Assembly: GCA_963663145.1 (NCBI GenBank)
Contig: OY760134.1
Coordinates: 1-64,000 of the forward strand
DNA length: 64,000 nucleotides
Reading direction: 5' to 3'
From: Azotimanducus sp963663145
GTDB taxonomy: Bacteria > Pseudomonadota > Gammaproteobacteria > Pseudomonadales > Azotimanducaceae
This document shows, one piece after another, positions 35,635 through 44,465 of the stretch (the first letter of the stretch is position 1; each line of letters begins with the position of its first letter). The notes under the pieces are model-generated. The model was not told where the DNA came from and searched no databases. It was given only the letters and a program-made list of their open reading frames with translations. The position numbers and the translations under genes are program-made.

Positions 35635-37479
35635 CTACTCCACCGTCACCGCCTTCGCGAGATTCCGTGGTTGATCCACGTCCCTGCCCTTTTGCCTCGC
35701 GACGTGATAGGCGAGTAGTTGCAGCGGCACGGAATAAACAATTGGTACCAGTAGCTCGTGCATGCGTGGCATGGTAATAATGTGCACGTCTTCATGAGCA
35801 GCGAACTCGGTGTCCGGCCCGGCAAAGACGATGAGCTGTCCGCCGCGGGCGTGCACTTCGCGCAGGTTCGACTGGAGTTTTTCGATCAAATCGTCCTTTG
35901 GCGCGACCGCGATCACCGGCATGCCTTCATCGACAAGCGCCAGCGGGCCGTGCTTGAGTTCGCCCGCCGGATAGCCCTCGGCATGCACGTAGGAGATTTC
36001 TTTCAGTTTAAGCGCGGCCTCTAGGGCAACCGGATATTGCGCTCCGCGACCTAAAAAGAACGCGTTGTGGCGATCAAAGAAACGCGCCGCGAGATCTTCG
36101 ATCTGCGGTTCGAGGGCCAGACTCTCTCGAATCACATCATCCAAGCAGGCCAGCGCCTTCACAACTTCTGTTTCCACCACTTCATGCAGTCCTCGATGCC
36201 GACCAATGAGCAAGGTCAGGAGCAAGAGGCCTACCAAGGAGCAGGTAATCGCCTTAGTGGATGCGACGCTAAATTCCGGACCTGCGTGCATGAGATAAGT
36301 CATGTCCGACTCCCGCACCAAGGTTGAAGTGGGCACATTGCAGATAGCGAGCGATGCCAAGAATCCAAGTCGGCGGCTTGCTCGCAAGGCGGCAAGCGTA
36401 TCTGCGGTTTCTCCCGACTGTGAAACGGCCACGAACAGCGTTCCCGGTAGGACTACGGCCTTTCGGTATCGGAACTCGCTGGCAATCTCCACTTGGCAGG
36501 ACACGCCAGCGAGCTCTTCTATCCAGTACTTCGCGATTAAGCCGCAGTGATGACTGCTGCCTGCCGCGACGATGAAGACATTTCGCACCCTTCCAAGCAC
36601 TTCTTCCGTAGCAACGCCAAATGCCGGTGCCAACACCCGATTCTTGCTCACGCGCGCCTCCAAGGCTCTATGTACCGCCTCCGGCTGCTCGTGGATTTCT
36701 TTGTGCATGAAGGTGTCGTGCCGCCCCTTGTCCTTGAGTTGCTGGTGGCTTTCAATTCGCACGCGCTCGCGCTCCAAGGGGAAATCCAATCCCTGCGAGA
36801 GTGAATAGACCTGCACACCCGCCGAGCTCACCTGTGCGATATCTCCTTCTGCAAGGATGATGAATTCCTCGGCAACATCGTTGAGTGCCAGCACGTCTGA
36901 AGCAACGAATGATTCGCCCTTGCCACAACCTATGACCAGCGGGCTTCCAACTCGCACCACCACAAGCTTGTCCGGTTCTTGCGGGCCGGCAACAACCATG
37001 GCGTAGGCACCATCAAGCTTTGCGGAGACATTGAACACGGCTTCGAGCATGGCGCACTCTTGTTGCATTTCGCCGGCAACCAGGTGCGCAATAAGCTCCG
37101 AGTCGGTATCCGTGTCCAAGACAACTCCTGAGTCCAGTAACTCGCGGCGAAGTGGTTCGTAGTTTTCGATGATGCCATTGTGCACAATAGCCACCTTATC
37201 TCCCGACACATGCGGGTGAGCGTTTCGCGCCGAAGGCTTACCATGCGTTGCCCAGCGCGTGTGCGCTATGCCCGTCGTGCCCGAGAGTGGCGTCTGCTCC
37301 TGCATGGCGACAAGCTTTGCCACTTTCCCGCGTGCGCGAAGCCTTCTGAGCCCATCAGCCTCGGCGGATGCCACCGCCAGGCCAGCCGAATCGTATCCTC
37401 GGTACTCAAGTTGCCGAAGGCCATCGAGCAGCAGAGGGACAATGTCGCGCTCGCTGACAGCGCCTATGATTCCACACAT
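35635..37479 (-). CDS. glmS: Glutamine-fructose-6-phosphate aminotransferase (isomerizing)
   Basis: This 614-residue enzyme makes glucosamine-6-phosphate from fructose-6-phosphate and glutamine, the entry step to UDP-GlcNAc for peptidoglycan and lipid A. The N-terminus MCGIIGAV exposes the catalytic Cys1 of the class II glutaminase domain, which also has the LRQLEYRGYDSAGLAV and GIAHTRWATHG motifs. Two SIS isomerase domains follow (about 290-420 and 460-600), with the first containing SQSGETADT. The C-terminus ends NLAKAVTVE, as in E. coli GlmS. It lies 23 bp behind glmU on the same strand, the normal glmUS pair. Confidence 0.97.
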   Translation of the reverse strand: MCGIIGAVSERDIVPLLLDGLRQLEYRGYDSAGLAVASAEADGLRRLRARGKVAKLVAMQEQTPLSGTTGIAHTRWATHGKPSARNAHPHVSGDKVAIVHNGIIENYEPLRRELLDSGVVLDTDTDSELIAHLVAGEMQQECAMLEAVFNVSAKLDGAYAMVVAGPQEPDKLVVVRVGSPLVIGCGKGESFVASDVLALNDVAEEFIILAEGDIAQVSSAGVQVYSLSQGLDFPLERERVRIESHQQLKDKGRHDTFMHKEIHEQPEAVHRALEARVSKNRVLAPAFGVATEEVLGRVRNVFIVAAGSSHHCGLIAKYWIEELAGVSCQVEIASEFRYRKAVVLPGTLFVAVSQSGETADTLAALRASRRLGFLASLAICNVPTSTLVRESDMTYLMHAGPEFSVASTKAITCSLVGLLLLTLLIGRHRGLHEVVETEVVKALACLDDVIRESLALEPQIEDLAARFFDRHNAFFLGRGAQYPVALEAALKLKEISYVHAEGYPAGELKHGPLALVDEGMPVIAVAPKDDLIEKLQSNLREVHARGGQLIVFAGPDTEFAAHEDVHIITMPRMHELLVPIVYSVPLQLLAYHVARQKGRDVDQPRNLAKAVTVE

Positions 37480-37502
37480 ATCTCGATCTTCAGCGTCGTC
37501 GG

Positions 37503-38879
37503 TTACCGGTGCCCGTCCTTCTTCGCGCGCGCGGCGGGCGGTATCCAGTTCTTCAAGTTCTTTTGGCGCCCTCTCGCCACGGCAAGTTCCGATTCGCCGA
37601 CATCTTTGCTCAGCGTCGAGCCGGCGGCAACGTAAGCGTCGTTTTCGACCGTTAAGGGGGCGATGAGCGTTACGTTTGAACCAATAAACGCACGGTCGCC
37701 AATCTTGGTTTCGTGCTTTTCCGCGCCGTCGTAGTTGCAGGTGATAACCCCCGCACCAATGTTGCAGTCTTCACCAATCTCGACATCACCCAAGTAGGCT
37801 TGATGCTGTGCTTTGCTTCTGGCGCCGATCTTGGCATTCTTGACCTCGACAAAAGTGCCTATGTGCACCTCGCGGCCAGTTCTTGTCCCCGGACGCACAC
37901 GTGCGAAGGGGCCAATTCGGCAATCGGGGCCAATCTCCGCCCCCTCAAGGACGCAATTGGCTTCCACTCGCGTGCCATCGCCCAAGCGGACATCTTTGAT
38001 ACTCACGCCAGGACCGATTGAAACGCCTTCGCCCAACACAACCTCGCCCTCAAACACGACACCTGCATCCACGAAGCTCCGAGGTGCTCCACGAACTTCA
38101 CCGCGCACTTGAACGCTCTCAGGGTCGGCAAGACGCACGCCCTGCTTGGCGAGCACCGCAGCCATTCGCTGCTGATAGATGCGCTCAAGCCGAACGACCT
38201 CTTCCAAGCTATTGGCGCCGAGCGCTGCGTCCTCTGGACTCGACATGACACAGCCCACCGAACAGTTTCGCTGTCGTGCCAAGGCAATTATATCGGTCAG
38301 GTATTGCTCTCTTTCGCTGCTCGGCGGCTCCAAGAAGTCCAATAGCTCGCGCATGAGCGCGCCGTCTCCAACCATGATTCCGGTATTAACTTCCTGGATG
38401 TGTTTTTCGCCTTCGCTGGCGTGAACCTCTTCCACAATCCGCAACAAATGCCCCCGCTCGTCCATCACCATGCGTCCAAAGCCGGTCGGGGATTCTGTTT
38501 TTGCGGCAAGGACCGCCAAGTCTTCCTGCGAACTTATGAGTTCTTGCAAGGCATCAACGGAGACCAGCGGCCCATCTACGCAAAGCACAAGCGTGCGCCC
38601 CCTAGCCCAAGTACTCAGTGCGCAGCACACCGCATGGCCGGTGCCAAGTGGCGTTGCCTGCGCCACCCAGCACACATCTTCGGCGCCGCTGAAGGTGTTT
38701 CGGATGGCTTCCGACTCGCGCCCGACGACCACAGACAGTCTTTCCGGCCGCAACTGCCGAGCCGTTTCCAACAGGTGCGCGAGCATAGGCTTCCCACCGA
38801 TCTCGACGAGCGCCTTGGGCAGATTCGATTGCATTCTCCGGCTCTTGCCAGCCGCGAGAATCACGACGTGTAGTGACAT
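37503..38879 (-). CDS. glmU: Bifunctional GlcNAc-1-P uridyltransferase / GlcN-1-P acetyltransferase
   Basis: This 458-residue enzyme catalyses the last two steps to UDP-GlcNAc. The N-terminal uridyltransferase has the nucleotide loop VVILAAGKSRRMQ with KALVEIGGKPMLAHLL and the metal Asp in LCVDGPLVS. From about residue 250 a left-handed beta-helix of hexapeptide repeats forms the acetyltransferase, with the active-site region NAKIGARSKAQHQAYLGD and ITCNYDGAEKHET. Start ATG 38879 matches the family. The longer frame from 38915 adds 12 residues and is unlikely. In relatives glmU commonly follows atpC directly; here about 10 kb separates them. Confidence 0.97.
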   Translation of the reverse strand: MSLHVVILAAGKSRRMQSNLPKALVEIGGKPMLAHLLETARQLRPERLSVVVGRESEAIRNTFSGAEDVCWVAQATPLGTGHAVCCALSTWARGRTLVLCVDGPLVSVDALQELISSQEDLAVLAAKTESPTGFGRMVMDERGHLLRIVEEVHASEGEKHIQEVNTGIMVGDGALMRELLDFLEPPSSEREQYLTDIIALARQRNCSVGCVMSSPEDAALGANSLEEVVRLERIYQQRMAAVLAKQGVRLADPESVQVRGEVRGAPRSFVDAGVVFEGEVVLGEGVSIGPGVSIKDVRLGDGTRVEANCVLEGAEIGPDCRIGPFARVRPGTRTGREVHIGTFVEVKNAKIGARSKAQHQAYLGDVEIGEDCNIGAGVITCNYDGAEKHETKIGDRAFIGSNVTLIAPLTVENDAYVAAGSTLSKDVGESELAVARGRQKNLKNWIPPAARAKKDGHR

Positions 38880-39013
38880 GCGGTGAGAATAACGCGCCCT
38901 TGGGCTGTTTACCATAAGTTTATCGTTTTGACCCCTGCGGTGCCTCGGGACACCGTGCTTCCAATCGCGTTGTGCGCGATGCGCCAGACCAGCGACTGGC
39001 GGAATATGCGGGG

Positions 39014-39316
39014 CTACACCACGGACTCGAACAGTTCAAGCTCCGGATGGCCTATATAGGTGCCGTTGAGCGCCGTTGAACGCGTGTGCGCCTTGCGGAA
39101 GTGTTCCGATCCTACCCAGGCCTCAAATGCGCTCACGGACTCCCAGATCGTGTGCGATGCGTAAAGCACATGATCTTCGCGTTGAGTACCCTTGAGCAGC
39201 GTGAATGACTTGAAGCCCGGAACTTGGGAAAGATAGCTATCCCGCTCCCGCCAAATGCGCTCGAAAGATTCTTCGAAGCCCTTAGCAATCTTAAATCGAT
39301 TCATTGCAACCAACAT
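39014..39316 (-). CDS. Heme-degrading monooxygenase, ABM/IsdG-HmuQ type
   Basis: This protein has about 100 residues with an antibiotic-biosynthesis-monooxygenase fold. It starts MLVAMNRFKIAKGFEESFE, followed by VPGFKSFTLLKG, YASHTIWESVSAFEAWV and HFRKAHTRS. The Asn near the N-terminus and the Trp and His in the second half match the Asn-Trp-His pattern of heme-degrading IsdG/HmuQ/HmuD proteins. I chose ATG 39316 because the longer frame adds 29 residues that do not fit the family. It is the last gene of the heme operon, 40 bp after the ATPase gene, and should open imported heme to release iron. Confidence 0.85.
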   Translation of the reverse strand: MLVAMNRFKIAKGFEESFERIWRERDSYLSQVPGFKSFTLLKGTQREDHVLYASHTIWESVSAFEAWVGSEHFRKAHTRSTALNGTYIGHPELELFESVV

Positions 39317-39356
39317 GAGTGTCTCCGTAACAGGGTGATGAGAGAAATTGAGTGGG

Positions 39357-40187
39357 TTAGTGCGAATGCACAACCAAACGCCCCAGTCGGGCGTGCCGTT
39401 CAACGAGCATGGGCGTCTCGTAGAGCCGACTCAGGATGTCGTCCGTAAACACGCGCTCAGGAGTTCCTACGGCGAGGGCCTCGCCTTGCCGCAGTAGCAG
39501 CACGCGGTCGGCGAATCGTGCCGCTAAATTGACATTGTGCAGCACCATCAGGACGCCGATCCCGAGATCGCCGAGCGACTTTGCGAGGCGCAGGATTGAT
39601 AGTTCGTACGCGGGATCGAGCCCCGAGGTGGGCTCGTCGAGCAAAAGGTAGCGGTTTGAGGGCGGTTTTTGAGACTCGTCTTGCGTCCGTTCGGCCAAAT
39701 GGGGCCAGACTTGCAGCAGAGCGCGCGCGAAATGGACACGCTGGCGTTCGCCACCTGAGAGTGAGCTGAACTTGCGTCCGATCAGCCCTCTCAGCCCGCA
39801 TTTTGTGGCGACTTCATACAGGGGCCCGGCAAGTGTTTCCGGGCCTCCACCTTGCACCCATCCCATCTCGAGCACCTCCTCGACAAGGAAGTCGAAAGCC
39901 ATGAGACCGCTTTGCAACATGACGCTGCGCCGTCGCGCCAAGTCTTTGATGCTGAGTGCGTCAAGCCTATCGTGGTCGATGCACACTACGCCGGCGGATG
40001 GCTGAAGTTCACCGCTGAGCAGGCGCAGCAAGCTGGATTTTCCCGCGCCATTGGGGCCAAGCACCGCGGTGACCGAGTGTGGCTTAACAACGACGGACAC
40101 ATTGGAAACTATCATGGTGTCTCCCAAATCGAGACTTACTTGCTTGGCCGATAAGCTCAATTTGGACGGCCTCTGGCAATCAACCAT
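39357..40187 (-). CDS. hmuV: Heme ABC transporter ATP-binding protein
   Basis: This 276-residue ATPase of the FecCD-type heme importer has Walker A GPNGAGKSS, signature LSGGERQRVHFARAL, Walker B YLLLDEPTSGLD and the switch His in VLHNVNLAARFAD. An insertion before Walker B (QVWPHLAERTQDESQKPPSNR) is typical of HmuV. Its start overlaps the 3' end of the permease gene by 31 bp. It energises heme import from the periplasm into the cytoplasm. Confidence 0.92.
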   Translation of the reverse strand: MVDCQRPSKLSLSAKQVSLDLGDTMIVSNVSVVVKPHSVTAVLGPNGAGKSSLLRLLSGELQPSAGVVCIDHDRLDALSIKDLARRRSVMLQSGLMAFDFLVEEVLEMGWVQGGGPETLAGPLYEVATKCGLRGLIGRKFSSLSGGERQRVHFARALLQVWPHLAERTQDESQKPPSNRYLLLDEPTSGLDPAYELSILRLAKSLGDLGIGVLMVLHNVNLAARFADRVLLLRQGEALAVGTPERVFTDDILSRLYETPMLVERHARLGRLVVHSH

Positions 40188-41209
40188 AGAAAAAAAGGCG
40201 CTCCGACTGCGCTTGTTACAAGACTTACCGGAATTTCCGCCGGGGCAAACAGGGTGCGGGCCAGCAAGTCCGCGAGTATGGTGAGGCTTGCTCCAAGCAT
40301 CGCGGATGCCGGGAGTACATGTGCATGGCTAGCCCCAAGAACAAGGCGCACCAAGTGCGGCACCACCAAGCCGACGAATCCCACGATTCCGGATATTGCC
40401 ACGCTCGCGCCCACCGCCGCAGCCGAGCAGAAGATAACGCGACGCTTGAGCCGCCCGACATCCAAGCCTAGGTGAAAAGCCTCCGCTTCGCCTAGTTGGA
40501 GCAGGTCAAGGCCGCGCATGAGAGAGAAGATCGGCAGCACGCCCGCCACCATCAGCGCCGCCGCCGGCAGCAAGGTGTCCCAAGTTGCGCGCCCGAAACT
40601 TCCCATCATCCAGAAGGTCAAGCTGCGCAGCGCACCATCATCGCTTACATATTGAAAAATTCCGATGCCAACCGCCGCCAGCGCATTGATGGCGATGCCA
40701 ACCAACAAGATTGTCACCATGCCAAAGTGTCCGAAGCGCACCGAGAAGGCATAGAGGAATATGGTCACCAGACAGGCACCGATCATGGCACTCACCGGCA
40801 GCGCATAGGTTGCAAAGGTCGCCGACAACGCAATACTCGGGCCGAGCACGATCATGGAGATAGCACCCAAGGCCGCGCCACTCGACACCCCGATGAGGCC
40901 AGGCTCGGCAAGCGGATTTCGGAATAGGCCCTGCAATGCGGCACCGGCCACCGCCAGCACAGCACCCGAGAATCCTGCGAGAAGAACGCGAGGTGCTCGT
41001 ATTTCGAACAGAATCACTCCTTCAAGACCGCTCTCGCCGCCCCAAAGAATCTCCATCAGAGACAACTCTACCGCACCCATTGAAAGCGCGACCAAGGCTA
41101 TGCACGTCGTCGCGCCCGCGAGCAGGATTCGGATCGTTCCACAGGGGCGCATAGGTATCCGAGCGTTCCCCTGCATCGCCTCAGCCGTGTTATTCACGGT
41201 TTGCGGCAT
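40157..41209 (-). CDS. hmuU: Heme ABC transporter permease
   Basis: This FecCD-family permease has about 350 residues and eight to ten membrane helices. Landmarks are APRVLLAGFSGAVLAVAGAALQGLFRNPLAEPGLIGVSSGA, the hallmark of this family, and FVGLVVPHLVRLVLGASHAHVLP near the end. ATG 41209 overlaps the stop of the binding-protein gene by 20 bp; ATG 41176 (MQGNARIPM) is a shorter option. The frame from 41305 is too long for the family. The product pairs with HmuV and HmuT. Confidence 0.92.
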   Translation of the reverse strand: MPQTVNNTAEAMQGNARIPMRPCGTIRILLAGATTCIALVALSMGAVELSLMEILWGGESGLEGVILFEIRAPRVLLAGFSGAVLAVAGAALQGLFRNPLAEPGLIGVSSGAALGAISMIVLGPSIALSATFATYALPVSAMIGACLVTIFLYAFSVRFGHFGMVTILLVGIAINALAAVGIGIFQYVSDDGALRSLTFWMMGSFGRATWDTLLPAAALMVAGVLPIFSLMRGLDLLQLGEAEAFHLGLDVGRLKRRVIFCSAAAVGASVAISGIVGFVGLVVPHLVRLVLGASHAHVLPASAMLGASLTILADLLARTLFAPAEIPVSLVTSAVGAPFFLWLIARGRPN

Positions 41210-42056
41210 TTTGCACTTCGAGGCCACGGAAAGTGCGTGCAAGTTGCAAGGCGGCGCCGAGCGTACGTGGGCCGAAGCCGAGCAACACCATTGCATCCAT
41301 GGCAATCAATCGGTCCCCTAAGGGCGATGCGCGCAAATGCGGTGGAGTCGACGCGTCTCCTCTTGAGCTCATGGTGGAAACCACAACGAATTCTGGCGCG
41401 CCATTCAAAATGGCTTCGACAGACACAGGCTTCCAGCCGCTAAAGTTTGAAAACATATTGCGCGCACCGGCCATTTCAATAATCCCGTTGCCGGCGGTAT
41501 CTTGACCGGCGGCCACCAGCGAGCCTCCGTTTGTGTCGAGGAGCAGGGCTATCCGAGGAGATGGTTGCGCATGCAAGCGGGGTGTCGCCAGCTCATCGAC
41601 CAAAGAGATGAGCTGCTCGGCAATCAGCGCGTCCGCCCGCTGGGACAGGCCCAAAATAGCCGCCACACAGCGCACCTTGTCAAGTATGCCAATGGCGGAA
41701 CGCACCTCCGGTATGGAAATGATGGGCATGCCGGTTTTGGCAATTTGTGCCACTACGTTAGGCGGACCCATATCTTCCTCACCAAGGACCAGCTTGGGGC
41801 TTATGGAGAGCAACCCTTCCGCCGATAGGTTGCGCACATAGCCGATAGAAGGAAACTCGCGGGCCGCCGACGGGAAGGTTGACGTTGTATCCACCCCCAC
41901 GATTTGCGCCTCGGCACCAAGAAAATAAAGGATCTCGGTAATTGAACCTCCGGCAACTGCAATGCGCGAAGCGTCCGGGCGCGCCTCGCAAAGATCCTCG
42001 GCTGCGCTGAAGCTCGCCGCGAGCAGACCGACTAAGGCTAAGAAGCGCTTTGCCAT
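41190..42056 (-). CDS. hmuT: Periplasmic heme-binding protein
   Basis: This 288-residue class III periplasmic binding protein has a short signal peptide (MAKRFLALVGLLAASFSAA). The first lobe starts RIAVAGGSITEILYFLGAEAQIVGVDTTST, and GYVRNLSAEGLLSISPKLVL is the usual HmuT/PhuT segment. It carries heme from the TonB receptor to HmuU. It begins 6 bp after the receptor stop and overlaps hmuU, so the five genes form one operon. Confidence 0.92.
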   Translation of the reverse strand: MAKRFLALVGLLAASFSAAEDLCEARPDASRIAVAGGSITEILYFLGAEAQIVGVDTTSTFPSAAREFPSIGYVRNLSAEGLLSISPKLVLGEEDMGPPNVVAQIAKTGMPIISIPEVRSAIGILDKVRCVAAILGLSQRADALIAEQLISLVDELATPRLHAQPSPRIALLLDTNGGSLVAAGQDTAGNGIIEMAGARNMFSNFSGWKPVSVEAILNGAPEFVVVSTMSSRGDASTPPHLRASPLGDRLIAMDAMVLLGFGPRTLGAALQLARTFRGLEVQNAANRE

Positions 42057-42062
42057 CGGGGG

Positions 42063-44300
42063 CTAGAGCGCAAATTGCAAGCTGATTGAGGCGTTGGTGC
42101 CGGGCTGCGTGAAACGCGCCGGGGCATCATCGCCTATGCCGACGGTATCCGCCCAACGCAGAGCACGCTCATCGGTAAGATTGAATATTCCTAGATTGAT
42201 TTTCATACGCTCTCCGAAGCGCACCCAACCAACCAGGTCAAACAAGGTGAATGCATCTGTCGGCAGCCGCAGATCATCTGGGTCTATATCGGATTCATCC
42301 TTGTCTCCCGAAAAAGTACACAGGAGGCTTGCGCCCCAGCGTTCATTCGCGCTGTCATAGCCTATGCCGAACACGGCGTTGAGGGGTTCGATTGTGTTAA
42401 GCGGCGCGTTGCGCTCATTGTCCTCGCCCTCGGCATAGGCAAGGGCTGTTCTTGCATGCCATTGTGGGGTGAAGTCCCACTCAGCGCGCAGTTCCCAACC
42501 CGAGATCGTCACCTCGCCTCGGTTCACGGATTGAAATGTGAGAAATCCATCGGCCGGGTCAATGCCGCGAGTGCCAAGAAAGGCCGTCGCCACGGCAAAC
42601 GGTTCAATGAAATCCTCATATTCGTTGTGAAAGTAGGCAAGGTGTATGGAGCCTCTCGCAGTACGCCAACGGGCACCGAATTCCAAGCCCGTGCTGCTTT
42701 CCGAAGCGAGGTCTGGATTCGAGATGGTCTTGTATCCGCCGAGAAAATTCGTGAAGCCAACATTGACATCATCATAGGGCGGTGCCCGGAAGCCTTCGGC
42801 AAAGCGTCCGTAGATGGAGGCCTGCTCGCTTATGCTGAAGACCACGCCAAGTTTAGCGGTCACTTCCTGGCTGTCATAGTCTGAAGGCAAGGGCGTGCCG
42901 AGATTGCCGCTGAGGTAAGTTTCATCCGCATCCGCCTCGGCTTCAAAGTTGTCGATGCGAAGCCCTGGAGAGAGGCTGAGGCGTCCGTCGAGTAGGGAAA
43001 TTTCATTCTGGACGAAAGCCGCAACCTGACTTACTTTAGTGGCGGGGAAATCCCTAGTCGGGAAGCGCACGAATTCGCGCAGGGGTGCGCCCGTGCCATC
43101 AAAGGTGCGGCCCTCGCGAATAGATTCGCTTTGCGTCTGGTAGTAATCCACGCCGAGGCTAAGAAGATGGCTGGACGACCCCAGTGTGAGTTGTTTGCGG
43201 ATCAGAAACCATCCCCCTGTGACCTGCTGTGAAAAGGAGGATTCGCGAAATCTGACCTCGGCGGCCCTCCGAGGAGTGGTGCGGTGTGCCTTGGTGTGCT
43301 GATCAGTGGCGGATTTTTGACGATAGATTTTGGCTTCCAAGGTGTCAGCGAAGGGCAAATCCCCGGAATATCTGTAGCCAAGCGACCAGCGATCGCGCGA
43401 ACGCACGTCATTGGCATCGCGACTATCAATAATCGTGCCACGACTCAGAGTGCCATAATCCGACAGGATTTGCGATTCCATGTCGTTGTCGTACGCATCA
43501 AGGTCCACGGAGAGTTGTTGGGTCTCGGACAGGTTGAACGCGAATTTCAAAGTGAGGTTTTCGATGTTGCTGGACAGTGGGTCGGGATGCTCGCGTGCGC
43601 TCCCTGTGCCACCGACCGAACCCATGTTGTCCGACTCGTGCCCCGACCGCCGCGTGTAGAGGGCCAAGGCATCCATGATCCCTACCCGGCCTGCGAGGCT
43701 GAGCGTACTCAGGTAAGACTCGTCGGCACCCGAGTATCCGGCACGCAGCGATACGGAATAGGATTGGTCGTCGGTCAGGTAATCGCCAGGTTGCTTGGTT
43801 TGCAGCGCAACCACTCCTCCGAGTGCATCGCTACCGTAGAGCGAAGAAATGGGCCCCCGGGCGATTTCCATGCGACTCAGGCTTTCCAAGTCTACGAAAT
43901 CTCGCCGAGCACTGAGAAACGGCCCAAAGGAAAATTCCTCGGGGACCCGGATTCCGTCAACCAAGGTCAGCACCCGGTTGCCGTCTATGCCGCGAATGTT
44001 GAACCCGGACAATCCGAAGCGACTACCGGTACCTGCGACGCTCACGCCGGGCTCGTAGCGCACCGCATCGGCAATGTCTTGGGCAAGCTCTTTTTCCAGT
44101 TCCTCGGCTGTTTTAATCGAAACTGTGGCGGCAACCTCGTTCAGTGGCCGCTCGGAGCGTGTCGCTACGACGGTTATTGTTTCTATGTCTTCCTGGCGAA
44201 GTCTTTCTTCTTCAGGCGACGTTTGCTCGGCAATTGCCGGTGTGAGCAAAGCGATCCAAATCGCCATAAAGAGAATGCGGCTTTTCCCTTGGACATACAT
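42063..44300 (-). CDS. hmuR: TonB-dependent heme/hemoglobin outer-membrane receptor
   Basis: This 745-residue receptor has a signal peptide (AIWIALLTPAIAEQ, cleaved near residue 24) and a TonB box region (ETITVVATRSERPL). The plug domain follows (about 40-160, with GFNIRGIDGNRVLTLVDGIRVPE) and then a 22-strand barrel to the C-terminal aromatic-rich strand ending SISLQFAL. The plug and the FRAPPYDDVNVGF stretch match the hemoglobin/heme receptor subfamily. It is the first gene of the heme operon, with a Fur-like site just upstream. Confidence 0.92.
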   Translation of the reverse strand: MYVQGKSRILFMAIWIALLTPAIAEQTSPEEERLRQEDIETITVVATRSERPLNEVAATVSIKTAEELEKELAQDIADAVRYEPGVSVAGTGSRFGLSGFNIRGIDGNRVLTLVDGIRVPEEFSFGPFLSARRDFVDLESLSRMEIARGPISSLYGSDALGGVVALQTKQPGDYLTDDQSYSVSLRAGYSGADESYLSTLSLAGRVGIMDALALYTRRSGHESDNMGSVGGTGSAREHPDPLSSNIENLTLKFAFNLSETQQLSVDLDAYDNDMESQILSDYGTLSRGTIIDSRDANDVRSRDRWSLGYRYSGDLPFADTLEAKIYRQKSATDQHTKAHRTTPRRAAEVRFRESSFSQQVTGGWFLIRKQLTLGSSSHLLSLGVDYYQTQSESIREGRTFDGTGAPLREFVRFPTRDFPATKVSQVAAFVQNEISLLDGRLSLSPGLRIDNFEAEADADETYLSGNLGTPLPSDYDSQEVTAKLGVVFSISEQASIYGRFAEGFRAPPYDDVNVGFTNFLGGYKTISNPDLASESSTGLEFGARWRTARGSIHLAYFHNEYEDFIEPFAVATAFLGTRGIDPADGFLTFQSVNRGEVTISGWELRAEWDFTPQWHARTALAYAEGEDNERNAPLNTIEPLNAVFGIGYDSANERWGASLLCTFSGDKDESDIDPDDLRLPTDAFTLFDLVGWVRFGERMKINLGIFNLTDERALRWADTVGIGDDAPARFTQPGTNASISLQFAL

Positions 44301-44314
44301 CGACCTCTACCTAT

Positions 44315-44337
44315 AAATGAGAATAAGAATGATTCGC
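44315..44337 (-). promoter_or_regulatory. Possible Fur box upstream of the heme operon
   Basis: The sequence TGAGAATAAGAATGATTC, 15-37 bp upstream of the receptor start, resembles repeated GATAAT-type hexamers of a Fur operator. The left half fits the 7-1-7 consensus well; the right half is weak. Its position before an iron-acquisition operon supports the call. Confidence 0.5.
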
Positions 44338-44421
44338 AAGTAGATTAAAGGACTGCTGTGAAGTTGTCAACGGCTGCCAACACGGGCTGTTGGGTACCCT
44401 TGTCATACCAAATCGAATCAA

Positions 44422-44462
44422 ATTATTATGCTTGACAACATTATTTTCTTCTGCATAATAAT
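44422..44462. promoter_or_regulatory. Perfect 10-bp inverted repeat enclosing a promoter (operator candidate)
   Basis: ATTATTATGC (44422-44431) is repeated in inverse as GCATAATAAT (44453-44462). The arms bracket the -35 box, the right arm contains the -10 box, and the centres lie about three helical turns apart. A dimeric repressor bound here would block the ATPase gene promoter. Confidence 0.6.
44432..44460 (+). promoter_or_regulatory. Near-consensus sigma70 promoter of the AAA/DUF234 ATPase gene
   Basis: TTGACA (44432-44437), a 17-bp spacer and ATAATA (44455-44460). Transcription would be expected to start around 44466-44468, which coincides with the GTG start codon at 44466, so the message may be leaderless. 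Confidence 0.65.
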
Positions 44463-44465
44463 GCA

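Noticed and set aside
43284..44348. A 354-residue plus-strand ORF opposite the TonB receptor
   Set aside because: It lies wholly within the antisense of the receptor, with no recognisable domain.
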